Part shown: positions 10,379 to 20,910 of the stretch, one piece after another | How positions within the stretch are numbered: the stretch's first letter is position 1 | Layout: every line of letters begins with the position of its first letter | DNA from: Pseudevernia furfuracea | Taxonomy: Eukaryota; Ascomycota; Lecanoromycetes; Lecanorales; Parmeliaceae | Assembly: GCA_022315425.1 (NCBI GenBank) | Contig: JAIUPT010000032.1 | Span: 1,600,501-1,664,500, forward strand | DNA length: 64,000 bases | Reading direction: 5' to 3' | The notes under the pieces: model-generated | What the model saw: the letters and a program-made list of their open reading frames with translations, nothing else | Told to the model about the DNA's origin: nothing | Database searches by the model: none | Position numbers and translations under genes: made by a program

Positions 10379-12780
10379 ATGAACTTCAACACGACTTCGT
10401 CTCCGTTTCCAGGGACAGGTGATTCACATACTACCTTAGCTTATCCAAATGTATCTATGTGTCAAGTAGAGCAGAACGGGTTGGGTCCCGTGGACGGAGG
10501 CCCACCCAATCCCGATGTTTACTCAACGGCCTGTTCATGTTCGGAGCTAGTTCAGTCTTTTGTATCTGGGGTACTCAGTCCCTACAGGTACCTCCACACC
10601 CCCAAGGCGTTCGAGACACAACCTACCGTCAAGTATTTTAACTACCTGTACGTACCAACGCAGCTTGAAACGAAATACCTCCACTCTGTCGGGTCTTATG
10701 ATTGTAAGACATCTTTGGAAACTCATTGCCTGTCAAAATTGCCTTATTACTTCGTTACTATCCTCGTACAGAAAGACTGACATCTCTCGCCCCCAGACCT
10801 CCGAAAGACTGTTGCATTAAGTGTTGGGTCACCGCAAGAGACGTTCAAGTCTTCTACTGACCAGTGAAAACAGCCACGAAGAGCGTAACGAACGCATCAG
10901 CACTAGCAATATCACCTCCTCAAAGTCTAATCTCGAATAGCATAACGTTGTTAGTCCATGTCCAGTCCCCGCGCCTCTCTCTTGATTCTAACACAACCTA
11001 CAGCATTTCTCCATCATTTTACGTAGCCTATCGTGACCTAAGAGCCTTCGATGTGTGTCCGTTCTTTGACAACGGCGATTTCACAAGCGGAAGAACATAC
11101 AATACCACAATTGCTTATCAGCCAGGTGTTTTGTCCACATCAATATGCACGGACGAACCAGAAGGCTTTTATCAAGGGTTTTCCGCAATCAATCTCACAC
11201 AGCTGCAGTATTCAACGAGGTATAACGAAACTTGTCTGGGCCTAGATGCTTCAATGAAAACCACTACGAACGGCCCTTGCTTATCTCTCCTCAAGACCTT
11301 ACCCTCGTGAAACCAGCTTGAAGTACCTGCAACGCTGTGCTTTGGGGTGCTTTTGATCCTCCAGTTGCGCTGCAAAAAGCAACAGCTCTGGTTCCAGATC
11401 CGGATAAAAATTCGCCATCTACCCCTGCTCCGGGAAGCCCTGTAACTCCTCCCCATGCTTCAGCAACAGCGACAACTTCTCCTGTTGATCCCGAGAAGCA
11501 AGCAACCCACTCTCCTACTTCAAGAGCTGACCCCCATGGCCCTGAACAACCGAACCCTCACCCACCAGATCCAGTCAAGTTTTCCGCCAACAACCCAATG
11601 TCTGACCCGCAGGATCCTGACAAACAAAAGCCTGACACACCAGACCCGGTTCAGCCTCCTGCCTATAAAAACAACGATGATCCTACTACTTCAGCAGCTA
11701 TTCGAATCCCTCTCAATGGGGGTAACGTAGCGCAAGGAGATCCTAAAGTAATATCGGATCCCAAACCCAACGATCCTCGACCAACTGGAGGAACGAACGA
11801 AAGAGATCCAGAAGCTGACCCTGGAAACGGGCACAACGCTGGACCCGCCTCGGACCCAGCTGAAAATATTGACCAGTTTCCTGCAGACCATGCTCAACCT
11901 TTGCCATCAATTAGAGGCCACCAGATCCAAGCGGCAAATGGGGGCGGCATAGTTATAGCAAGCACCACAACTCCACCAGACATCCAGACCACCATAGATA
12001 GCACACCAATATCGGTCGATATAGATCAAATCATCGTCGCCAGCAGCACAATTCCCCTAGATTATCCATCCGCGGCCCCTATCATTACCCTCATCATTGG
12101 CGACTACATCAGAGCTGGCGGTAAAGCGGCCATAGTCAGTGACACAATGATCGCTTTGACTCCTAACGGTGACGCACTAGTGGTAAATGGCAAAATATCA
12201 CCACTTCCGATATCCATCCTCAGAGTAGCGGGCCAGACACTAACGGCTGCTCCCACTGGCTTCGCAGTCGGAGGTCAAAGCCTTTTACCAGAAGGATCAG
12301 CTGTAACATACGCTGGAAGCGTGATCTCTCTGGCTTCTGGCAGCAATGCACTTTCGTTAATGGCAGAATCACACCCCTACCTTCAGCGCCCATTTCGGTT
12401 TTCAAAATATAGGGTCCCAGACGTTCACCGCTGCTTTCATTGGCTTTGCGGTCGGTTCACAGTCGATTTCCCCCAGTGGACCTGCTGTGTTGGTAGATGG
12501 TACTTTGATTTCGTTGGGTTCTTCGGATTTGGTCATCGGTACTTCGACAATGCAGTTGGGGTCAGCAGCGCAGGCTCAAGCCGGGGCTTTGGGAGGCTTT
12601 ATCATGTATGGGTTTGCAGGTGGAGCGAGTCCTACCGTCGCATCGTCGAATGGGTCTAATGTTTGGCCATTTGTCCGGGGAGATGGGAAGTTACGGGTGG
12701 GTGTTGAGACAGGTGTCGTCACCCTAATCACTCAGTCTCGGTGCTGGAAGGGTTGCATTAGGGTTGTTATGAGCAGCTGA
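10379..12780 (+). pseudogene. Decayed cell-surface repeat protein
   Basis: The same protein can be followed through all three plus-strand frames. 10379-10780 has an N-terminal extracellular-type segment. 10864-11310 has an N-glycosylated domain with many NTT/NTS-type sequons and cysteines. About 11293-12360 starts with DLTLVKPA, has an in-frame TGA at 11319-11321, and continues STCNAVLWGAFDPP. It then gives a long Pro/Asp-rich stalk (repeated PDP, DPQDPD) and beta-type repeats of the form GQTLTAAPTGFAVGGQSL. A one-base shift follows near 12350 (FVNGR frame), then another near 12400. The second repeat copy (GSQTFTAAFIGFAVGSQSI) is read in a third frame to 12780. Domain order matches large secreted wall proteins of dothideomycetes. 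Two or more frame changes plus a stop make an intact gene unlikely; sequencing error is the alternative. Confidence 0.7.
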
Positions 12781-13024
12781 GGTAGGCGTCTTGTGAAATA
12801 ATCCCGTCCGAGCTGTCTATCTTGAGTCGAGTCTCTATGGTCCTCTAGCTCTTCAAAAATACCAACTAATCTAGCATTTCTGGCATCCTGGTCAGGCAAC
12901 TTGTCAATTTGACGAGTGCTGACGTTCCTCAGAAAAAAGTTTCCAACAGTTGATGTGATCAATTTTTCTTGATCCGTCTAGCTCGTCTTTTTTTTTCATG
13001 ATCTGGCTGAATCAATAGATTGGG

Positions 13025-13462
13025 GTGGCGACATCCTTTTCTATACAGCCAAATCACCGACTTCTGTCGCAATGGACTAAATTCAATGAGCATGAGGGAT
13101 TCGGAGTCACATTTGAAACCCCCAAGACATCCATCCTTAAGACTGAATGGTATCCTCAAATCGAAGTAGCCGATATCTCAAAGGAGCCATTAAGGTTCGT
13201 CTCCCAGGCGAAGTTCCAGCGAATGCTACTCTCAGTCTTGAGAACAACCCGTCATCGAGGAGAGCGCTTCGGTATCTCTGGGGACCAATTGGAGTCCTGG
13301 ATTAATTGGGTGTTAACATACATCTCCGGCTTCGATGTCACTCGTCTTGAAATGCTTGTCTCCCTTTGCAGAAAGGTATACGCAGATATCACGTTAAAAG
13401 AGTTGGTAAGAGAGCTTGGGACAAAAGAGAACCTTGAGATCGCGCTTGAGTGCGTCAACTGA
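13025..13462 (+). CDS. Hypothetical protein fragment
   Basis: An open frame of about 145 codons with protein-like composition: aromatic and charged residues in balance, and helical segments such as LESWINWVLTYIS and LEMLVSLCRKVYADI. No in-frame ATG lies near the beginning (the first codon is GTG), so either a 5' exon is missing from my model or the gene is broken. No domain is recognised. It sits between two decayed genes and may itself be a relic, possibly of the same locus as the HET-like remnant just downstream. Confidence 0.35.
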   Translation: MATSFSIQPNHRLLSQWTKFNEHEGFGVTFETPKTSILKTEWYPQIEVADISKEPLRFVSQAKFQRMLLSVLRTTRHRGERFGISGDQLESWINWVLTYISGFDVTRLEMLVSLCRKVYADITLKELVRELGTKENLEIALECVN

Positions 13463-13589
13463 CACATCAGGGTGGAAATGAAACCATCGACTATCTAGGG
13501 ACCTTTATACATGGTCTTGCGCGATTAAAGCTCTTTCGCAGTCTCATATACCGCAGTAGTCACTGCTAAACTCTACTTCCTATGCAGGA

Positions 13590-13957
13590 TCTATCCTCCG
13601 TTCTCCTATAAAGTTGAGATATCAAAGATTCCTAGAGAGCAGAGAGTAAATAATTTGTTATGGAAATGTTTTCATATTAACTACGAGTCATCATCCTATG
13701 CATGGGGTCCTCCTATGTTCGGCGAAGAACTCAACGTAAAGGAAAGCGTCAATAGCATTGTGTGTGGATCTCGGCCTCGCAACTATGACAATGACACCGC
13801 TGCTGGCAGCCCACCTGCTCATAACAGCATCTTCACGGTATCAACGAGTCTTCACACAGCCTATTGGTGTCTCCGCAAAAACGAGCAGACTGCTTTCACT
13901 GAGCGAAACAGCACTCCGGGCACATGCTACAGTTTTGTCGAAAGATATTGGAAGTAG
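13590..13957 (+). pseudogene. Heterokaryon-incompatibility (HET) domain remnant
   Basis: One frame reads NYESSSYAWGPPMFGEELNV around 13680-13740. The YE-x-x-SY-x-WG-x-x block is the hallmark first motif of fungal HET domains, which mediate allorecognition cell death. The frame before it (FSYKVEISKIP, then LLWKCFHI) fits the strand that normally precedes the motif. After about 100 residues the pattern dissolves, and the usual second block (WIDAxCINQ) is absent. A neighbouring frame (13758-14039) continues without recognisable HET features. I read this as a truncated, decayed HET gene. A chance match is possible, because only the first motif is preserved. Confidence 0.45.
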
Positions 13958-15500
13958 AGTTCAAAGACGTACCTCACTACGATGGGCATTGAGATTGTCG
14001 TCCGCAAGAATGGCCATTTACCTTTCCTATGCAGTATAGATGGCTTCAGACGTTGGCTTCCTACCCGTCCCGTGGTCAATTCAACGTTCAAGAGCTCCCA
14101 TCGGAAGATGAACTAGCATTAGATGATCGTGATTAGGGATGTCTCGTGCTCCAAAATATGTTTAGACCTCGTATTCGGAACCGCGGAGTCCCAGAGAGCC
14201 TACTGAGAATGAACAGATAGCGGCACCGATTCTGTACAGCTCCTCCGCTCCGATCAAGTGTATTGTGAAGAGAGACAACCGAGGCGATTGCCCCGATTAT
14301 TTCAACAACAGCGTGGCGTGGCAGAGAACGTTGTTGCTCATTTTTTTTGGGCATTTGAGTTTTACACAGCGTACTGAATACTGATAATGACTAGAGAGAC
14401 GACGAAGGTGTCCCAGAGCATGACGGGCTATCACCTACGAACTTTCACAGCAGTTCGGTATTGCCGTATTAGCACTTGATCGTGCGTCAAAACATCGCAA
14501 GTGAATCTTTGGGAGGGTCCTTGATGGCAAGGCGGACTACGACAGCTGTTAATAACTCACGAAGTATGAACGTTGGATCGCAACTACCCTTTTTCGAAGC
14601 TCAATCTTCTACCCAGGTACATTGATCTCGATGTTTCAAAGACCCTCCTTCCCCATTCTGGCGAAAGTCGTAACTCTTCACCTTTGTGCTGGCCAAGAGA
14701 GTATTGCGGGAAAGGTTCTCCATTCGATGCAGCTGCTGAGATAGGAGACTTGATGTTCTTTCATCGCTTGTCATTGTGGAAAAGATTAGAAAAATATTTT
14801 AGGCAGAATACGCGATTACGAAGACCGGTGAGGGTGAGCGATGGCGACACGACTCTGCAGAACAATAATCTGGTAGTAAGGGCAATGACTTGAATAACAA
14901 TAGCATAGAAAGTACGAGAGATAGCAGTAGCACGGGGGTCAGCAAAAGTAGTAGAAAAGGGTTGAGAAAGTGGCAATTGTAGGCAGTATCAGCGATTTGA
15001 TTAAGGTAACTATGCTACCAATGAATACAATACCTGCCCACGAAATGAGCGTGACAGCACCAAAGCATATACGTAAATACATTTCCCATAGATAAAACGT
15101 TCCATCCATGCGCGAGATCTTTCCATCCGTAGACGGAATTCTCCCCACCCTTCGCACCAATAACAACACGAGACAACACCACCTTAAAAAAGCTGTACTG
15201 TAACGCAACTAGTAAAGTACATAACAGTCTCCCCTCCTAGCGTCCTCCTAGCGCTTCCCCAGCCTAACCCCCTCCCCCATCATCCAGCTGCTGCCCCTCT
15301 CCTCCTCCTCCTCTTCCCAAATCCCCAGCAATTTCAACCTCCACCTCAAAACCGCCCCTCTCCCTACCCCCCCCCCAACGATCCACCCCCCTCCGACTCA
15401 CCATCCCACCCATAGCCGTAGCCACGGCCCTACATCCAACACGCCCCACGCCCCACGCCTCACTCGCATCACATTTCCCTTCCCCTCGCCAACATCTCCT
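13958..15500. other. Gene-poor region
   Basis: Weak frames only. A minus-strand frame at 14939-15208 contains hydrophobic stretches (LISWAGIVFIGSIVTLI), but it has no neighbour exons or recognisable family. From about 15240 the plus strand becomes strongly C-rich, with CCTCCTCCT runs. Confidence 0.4.
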
Positions 15501-15536
15501 TCCCCCAAGCTAACATGCACCCCGCCTCATATCATA

Positions 15537-15600
15537 CCTCATACCTCATACCTCATACCTCATACCCCATACCTCATACCCCATACCTCATACCACGCCG
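15537..15600. repeat. ATACCTC microsatellite-like tandem repeat
   Basis: The unit CATACCT or CATACCC is repeated about eight times with single-base variants. Confidence 0.9.
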
Positions 15601-15649
15601 AATGTCATTCAGAGATTCCTGCCCTTATCGAACAGCGCAGAGCATGTGA

Positions 15650-15750
15650 TGGGATGGGAAGGACTGTAGGACGGGAAGATTGTAGGACGGGAAGGATTGT
15701 AGGACGCGAAGGATTGTAGGACGGGCTGATTGTACAGGACGGGCTAAATC
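15650..15750. repeat. Minisatellite, unit about 18-19 bp
   Basis: Five or so imperfect copies of a unit resembling GGAAGGATTGTAGGACGG, the last ones diverged (GGGCTGATTGTACAGGACGG). Confidence 0.85.
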
Positions 15751-15839
15751 ATACCCCAGCTGGTCCGTACCCTGAAAGGTTCACGCCGTCACGTTCACGC
15801 TCATGCTCCAGGGTGAATGGAGGGTCTACAGGGTTGCTG

Positions 15840-16180
15840 AAGGGGGTTGTGGTGGATGAGATGGGATGAGTAAGGGGTTCGAGGGGGGGTGCGAAGCGTG
15901 GTTGGAGGGGGGGGTTTGTGGGGGGTGGGAAGGGGTGGGAAGGGGGGGTTGAGGGGTGTAGGGATGCAGAGGGGGGTTGAGGGTGTAGGGATGCAGAGGG
16001 GTGTGGAGGGGTGATCGGGTACGAATGAGTAAGTAAGTGTGTGGGCGTTGAGGAGGTGTGTTGGGTTGGAGCTGGCTTGGCGTTGGTGATGATTAGTTGT
16101 GGGCTTTGGACTTAGATGAGAGAGGGGGTGGGGAAAGAGATATGGAGTACAAAAAAGAAGGGGGGGGGGGGGGGGGGGAG
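15840..16180. repeat. G-rich tract with a 19-base G run
   Basis: The plus strand contains many runs of four or more G, a duplicated segment (TGTAGGGATGCAGAGGGG twice near 15957-16001), and an uninterrupted run of 19 G at 16160-16178. The density of G runs would allow quadruplex structures. An open minus-strand frame across it (15801-16322) is a by-product of the low complexity. Confidence 0.85.
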
Positions 16181-16629
16181 ATGATGTTGTCCAGGTAATA
16201 ACGGTTAGAAATGATGGGCTTTTATAAGTAAGAGCGTGTGACAAGGTTTGGTGAGAGTGACTGCTCTTGATTGTACTTTGGAAGTACTTCATCATTTCAT
16301 CAATTGACTCGAAATTCTGCAAGTTGAGGATACCACGGACTCGATCTCATAAAAGGAGGCATCGCAGCCTGGCACGCTATCTTGCAGTGGCTGCGATGAG
16401 CGATTAAAGTCCCATTTATGAACATGACGATCGAGGATCGAGGTTCTTGGCTAGTATGATCACTCGCAGGAAAAGGACACGAACGAATCGCATCTCGACT
16501 TCTACTCGTATCAGATGTCGCTATCAACAGCACCCCCCCGGTCCGCATTCCCGGTCCGCATTCCAAACCGCTCATCAATCGACAATCCTCAGCCAACCAG
16601 CCAGCCAGCACCACTCCTCCCCATCCTCC

Positions 16630-17172
16630 TCACAATTTCGCCGTCAACCCCAACGGCGCCGAAATCCTCAAACCCACATAAATCCCAAAATCCTGTACCT
16701 CATTCCAATACCCCTGGTCATAACACCCCGTATACCCCCGCAGCGACATAATCCGCATCATGGTCGCGAAATCCCGCACGAAGTCCCACGGTATGTTTCG
16801 CTGTACCACGTCGTCGCTGGCGACGAAGCTGATCTCCAAGGCCTCGGACCGGAGCGTGAAGGAGCTTGTACCACCGGAGTAGTTTTCGTAGCTGAGCTCG
16901 GAGACGGCGGTGCGGTAGAGGCCGCTGTAGAAGCTTTCGAACTGGGCGGCGGCGAGTTGGAGGGGGAGGATCGTGGCGAGGGGGCGGGAGCCGCGGAGAG
17001 TCATGCCGCTGAGGGTGACGTGGTTGGTGCGTTTAGTTAGGGTCAGGGGTACGTTGGTGACGTGGGCGGATGCGCTGCGTGAAGGCCCGAGAGGGTGTGT
17101 GACTGAGATGGTGATGCAGGTGGTGAGGACGATCAGGGCAGCAAAGCTTGGCAGGATCCCGTGGAGGTGCAT
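16630..17172 (-). CDS. Secreted protein, unknown function
   Basis: Single-exon protein of 180 residues, starting at the ATG at 17172. Residues 1-25 form a clear signal peptide (hydrophobic core FAALIVLTTCITISV). The mature part has a short basic region ending in a KR dipeptide (TLTKR) that could be a Kex2-type processing site. A globular part of roughly 120 residues follows, with strand-like segments (HVTLSGMTL, SSFTLRSEALEISFVAS), one sequon (NYS) and an aromatic C-terminal half (GYTGCYDQGYWNEV). Only one cysteine is evident in the mature domain, so it is not a disulfide-rich effector type. Codon use and reading-frame length support a real gene. No family recognised. Confidence 0.65.
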   Translation of the reverse strand: MHLHGILPSFAALIVLTTCITISVTHPLGPSRSASAHVTNVPLTLTKRTNHVTLSGMTLRGSRPLATILPLQLAAAQFESFYSGLYRTAVSELSYENYSGGTSSFTLRSEALEISFVASDDVVQRNIPWDFVRDFATMMRIMSLRGYTGCYDQGYWNEVQDFGIYVGLRISAPLGLTAKL

Positions 17173-19085
17173 TATTGGATGCGGATTTTTTGAGTCAGTG
17201 CGTTGCGTTTTGTACCAGTACTTTTTCTTTGTAGCTTTTTGTAACGTTGTACCTTTGTGTAGCGAGTACTTCCCTATGCGTATGTCTCACCTATAGTGCC
17301 TTCTGACGAGACTTCCAACATAGAGAATCTGAGCGAGATTGCAGGATGTTCCTATGAAGGACATTTTCTTACTCGCTGCCAGACAAAGAATGAAATTTGG
17401 AGTTTTAGATTTCGTCTTTTTCAAAGAAGGCGTATATATCTGATCATTGCCGGCGAATTCTCCCCCACACTGAAGGAGGACGGCATCACGGTATCGCCAA
17501 AGTCGCGCAAGCCTTTAACGAACACTAAAGTCAAATAAGCCTCCTCAGTTGCTCCACCGACCACTGAGAGCGGTTGTACCTATTCAATTCAAACCGGGTA
17601 TCCTCTACCCCACGATCAACCCCACAGCCGAACAACGGTAGGTTGGGGCCGTCGCATAAAGTTTGGTTGTGACGCGCAGCTACATTATCTGGGTACCGGT
17701 AGGCTTTTCATACATGAGAGATCGAGCTATGGTAGTGCAAAGCCAACGAACGATGCATGATCGAAAGTTGAACGTCGAGTAGTGCCGATAGACTTGAAAT
17801 GACAATGTAATGACTTCATGGGGAGTCAACAAGAAATTGTGACTTCGAAATGGTAAAGACCCAGGTCGCATATAGAGGGCGCGTAGAAGAAAATGCACCA
17901 CTGCAGTGATGATTAGAAGAAACGAGATGGCTCCATCAGCGGCACGCGCCAGCGAGGCAGCGAGACTTCTTGGTCACATGTGGACATTAGTCATCCGTGG
18001 ACAGCCGTGTGGACAGTCGTGTGGATAGTGGTGTAGATGGTAACCAATGTGGGTGTGCTGACTGCCGACGGTTGAAATGAGGCTCAGAGGTAAGAGAAGC
18101 ATAAAGAAAAGATGGTAAGAAAAGGAGCAGTCATGACCAGTGTCTCACTGTCAGACAGCAAACAGCGGTCTTCCTTGCACACGGATTAGGTATTGACAGA
18201 GGAAGAGTAAGTAGGTCGAGTCCTCTTTCGGGCACACCGCTCGTATATGAAATCAATAGCTCTTTTTCTAGCTTACATATGCAAACCGGGACCTTGCGTG
18301 GCGGCAGGGTGAGTAAGAAAATAGGTAGGCAATAGGCCATGATGCACCACTGCAGGGAAAAGGCGCCGTATTAGAGAGTACTGTAGGAAATACGCGAGCC
18401 GCCAAGCCTCTTGCCGACGCCCTAGTCTGTTTTGAGGATCTGGCGATGAAACGGATAAATGTATGCATGACATGCATAAGGGTCATGCAGAGGTCGTCAA
18501 CCTCCTTCCTTTTTCCTTTCCAATAAACAAAGAATAATCATGCAATGCATATGAGGCATTTTTATTCTCCCCCCCCCCGGCTCATCCAGTGGGGGTGCAG
18601 GAATCCTCCGACAGCCCGACAGCATCGCCCCACCTCTCTCTCGCTTCCCAACTCTGCATTTGGGAGGTAGTGGAAGAGGTCAAAGCTGCGCTGCAAGGTA
18701 CTTTTGACATCGGAGGACAAAAAGATTTTCTGCCCGACACATCCAGAACTCCAGTGGCGGGTCAGAAAATCCTCCGGTTGGGAATTGCGGTTGTGGATAG
18801 TACCGTAACCCATCCACACCAATTAATTGTGGCGCAACGGCCTCGCAACCCTCGCTTGATCACTCTGGATGTGGATAAGTATAATGAGAATGAGAAGTAG
18901 AAAAAAAGTTGGAAGAAATATGAATGGTATCCCCTAAGCGAGTCTGCCCCGGCTGATGGGAAACACAATCGGGCACCCTCAAGCGGAATCAAAGAAAAGT
19001 TGATGTGGAAGCGGACCGACTTCGATGATTATCTCGCAACCTTCCCCATAAGCTCTAATCGAAAATCCTACAGACCTACCCACCG
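17173..19085. other. Gene-poor region
   Basis: Overlapping short frames on both strands (17296-17538, 17680-17901, 18131-18486, 18589-18900), none with features. Repeated GTGTGGA-type words occur near 17990-18040, and a run of ten C at 18571-18580. I see no gene. Confidence 0.4.
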
Positions 19086-19817
19086 CTACACTCCTCCAGC
19101 GATCTCTCCACCCGACATCTGCCTCGCAACATCTTTGTACGAGATCTCCGTATCTCGACGCTTCACCATGCGCCTGCTGTGCCTGGCATCAACTCCCGTT
19201 ACCTCTCCCGCGCTATTCACATTCGCCGTCACAATTTTCGACTCTTTGCAATCAGCTCCTATACAAACCGTCACATCAACCCTAGGCATCACCGACTTCT
19301 TGCCATAGCTCTGCCCAGTGGTGGTGGTGCCATTGTGGTGAAATGGATGAACGCAATGGTATCCCGTGTGGTTATGATGAGCAGTTGTATTGAGCATCTT
19401 AGGGTGGATCAGCTTGCGATAGGTAGCGTCAGTGTCGGTGGTGTTGTGGTGGGAGGGGTGGTTGCAGTAGTCGCCTGTGTGATTGTGTGCCTGAATCGCG
19501 TGGGGGTGAGCGTATGCGCTTGCGTTAAATCCGGCATACGGCGACGGATTGCCCGTTGGCTTAGTAGCATCGTCGTTCGTAGTTGAGTTGTGGGCATGGT
19601 GAATCGTGGTGTTGTGCCTCGCATTGTAGTTATGCTCGCAGTCAGGGATATGCTTATGATTCGGGAACTCACCTGCAGTGGCATTGGCTACTCCCGTAGC
19701 ATTTCTCGCATTAGAAGGGCAACAAACGGCTGTGAAAAGTGGACGCCCGGTTGGAGCAGCGCTGGTGGTTGCGGCCAGGGTGAAGCCGAGGGCAAGGAGT
19801 AGAGTGGTGGAATACAT
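19086..19817 (-). CDS. Histidine-rich secreted glycoprotein
   Basis: Single-exon protein of 243 residues. A signal peptide (MYSTTLLLALGFTLAATTSA) is followed by a region, about residues 50-170, dominated by His and Asn. It has repeated motifs such as HNHTG, HHNTT, HHNHTG and HHNGT, so histidines sit next to N-glycosylation sequons. Two parallel segments (NHTGDYCNHPSHHNTT and NHTGYHCVHPFHHNGT) show an internal duplication, each with one Cys flanked by His. The C-terminal part is different: a strand-like VDVTVCIGADCKES, then basic residues (RRMVKRRD) and a Gly-rich end. The His/Cys pattern suggests binding of zinc, copper or another transition metal outside the cell. This is inference from composition; it is not a recognised zincophore family. 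Confidence 0.72.
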   Translation of the reverse strand: MYSTTLLLALGFTLAATTSAAPTGRPLFTAVCCPSNARNATGVANATAGEFPNHKHIPDCEHNYNARHNTTIHHAHNSTTNDDATKPTGNPSPYAGFNASAYAHPHAIQAHNHTGDYCNHPSHHNTTDTDATYRKLIHPKMLNTTAHHNHTGYHCVHPFHHNGTTTTGQSYGKKSVMPRVDVTVCIGADCKESKIVTANVNSAGEVTGVDARHSRRMVKRRDTEISYKDVARQMSGGEIAGGV

Positions 19818-20562
19818 CGTTGCTGGTTATGTGGGATTTGTGTTGATTCGGTTGTTTGTGTTGACTGAGGTGAGAGCTTGAGATTGCGGACGTTGATGAA
19901 GAAGTGAGTGCAGAAGAGCAAGAGAGAAGGGTATATAAGGGCAAGGAAACCACAGCGCTGGGGACATCGTCTTTGTTGGCAAGATGGCGTACAATCGCAT
20001 TGCTAGGATGCCATTGTATTTAGACAAAGCACCATTTATTCATTGTCTTCCTCCTTCATACTCGTACATTATGAGAAGAACAAAAACGAACACGAATTCG
20101 AGAAACAATGCTCTTGCCCTACGTGGTTTTTTTTTACAATCCAACCAAACAATGCACAGGTTGAGCGGGTACAGCAATAAAGAAGCAGGGCCAGCGGCTC
20201 ATCAAATCAAGGAGCGACAAGTTCATGATGGCTATAAGGGATTGGCGTCGTCATTATCATCATCAATAACTCTGAACTAACGATAGTGTCAGAAACTCAA
20301 ATACCCCCAAGCCCCAAAGGAAAATGAGAGCTGCCCAGCTGGCGATCCGTTGGCAATAACCCCAGTCCATCCCCACCCCATTCATCACCAAATCAATTCG
20401 TTCTATCATGATCTCATTACAAGAAGTGAATGTCCTCTACCATTAACGCCGTCTTCACCCAGTGTGCGTCTAATCTGTGTGCTAGTAGTAGGATGTCTTG
20501 TCGTCCTCGCTCGACCCTCAGGGGAGCTTCTGCGGTCGTCGTCGTTGAGACGAATCATCTAT
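19818..20562. other. Intergenic region with probable promoter of the His-rich gene
   Basis: The 150 bp upstream of 19817 contain a TATATAA element on the minus strand near 19932-19938, well placed for a TATA box. The rest has short overlapping frames and no gene. Confidence 0.4.
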
Positions 20563-20910
20563 CTAGAACTCTTTGTGTTCGTGGTGTTCGAAGTGTTTGT
20601 CGTGAAAGACGAAGGCGGACGCTGTGGGTCCGGCGGGATAGGCACGTTTATACGCTGTCGGACCTGGAGTGGTGGGGGTCGAAGTGACGTTCTCGTAGTA
20701 GCTGCGAGGGAATACAGGACGAGCAACAGGGGCGAAGCGTGAGTTGAATTGACGTCCTTCAGCTTGTATCTCAGGTAGAGGGCCAGCAACGACTGGACTG
20801 GTGCTGGTTAGAAAGATGCTAGACTGTATGAAGGAATGGAGATGCTGTACTGACCAGAAGACCGAGTACAGAACTGCACAAGCAGCCATCAGGGTGGTGG
20901 AGGTCTTCAT
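20563..20910 (-). CDS. Small secreted peptide, 96 residues (two exons)
   Basis: Predicted exons are 20855-20910 and 20563-20797. The 57-bp intron has donor GTCAGT, branch TTCTAAC and acceptor CACCAG. Because 57 is divisible by three and the intron has no stop, an unspliced reading would also be open, with a 19-residue insertion in the signal peptide region. Splicing restores a clean signal peptide ending VVAG before PLPEIQAEG. The mature peptide is about 70 residues, has no recognised family and no cysteine, and is rich in Pro, Thr and Tyr. It has one sequon (NVT), an internal KR dipeptide and a His/Lys/Glu tail (HFEHHEHKEF). A secreted peptide precursor is possible. Confidence in the splice is good; function unknown. 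Confidence 0.6.
   Translation of the reverse strand: MKTSTTLMAACAVLYSVFWSVQHLHSFIQSSIFLTSTSPVVAGPLPEIQAEGRQFNSRFAPVARPVFPRSYYENVTSTPTTPGPTAYKRAYPAGPTASAFVFHDKHFEHHEHKEF

Noticed and set aside
15801..16322. 173-codon minus-strand Pro-rich frame
   Set aside because: Generated by G-run DNA; no signal peptide or domain, and repeated PTPSTP units mirror the repeat.
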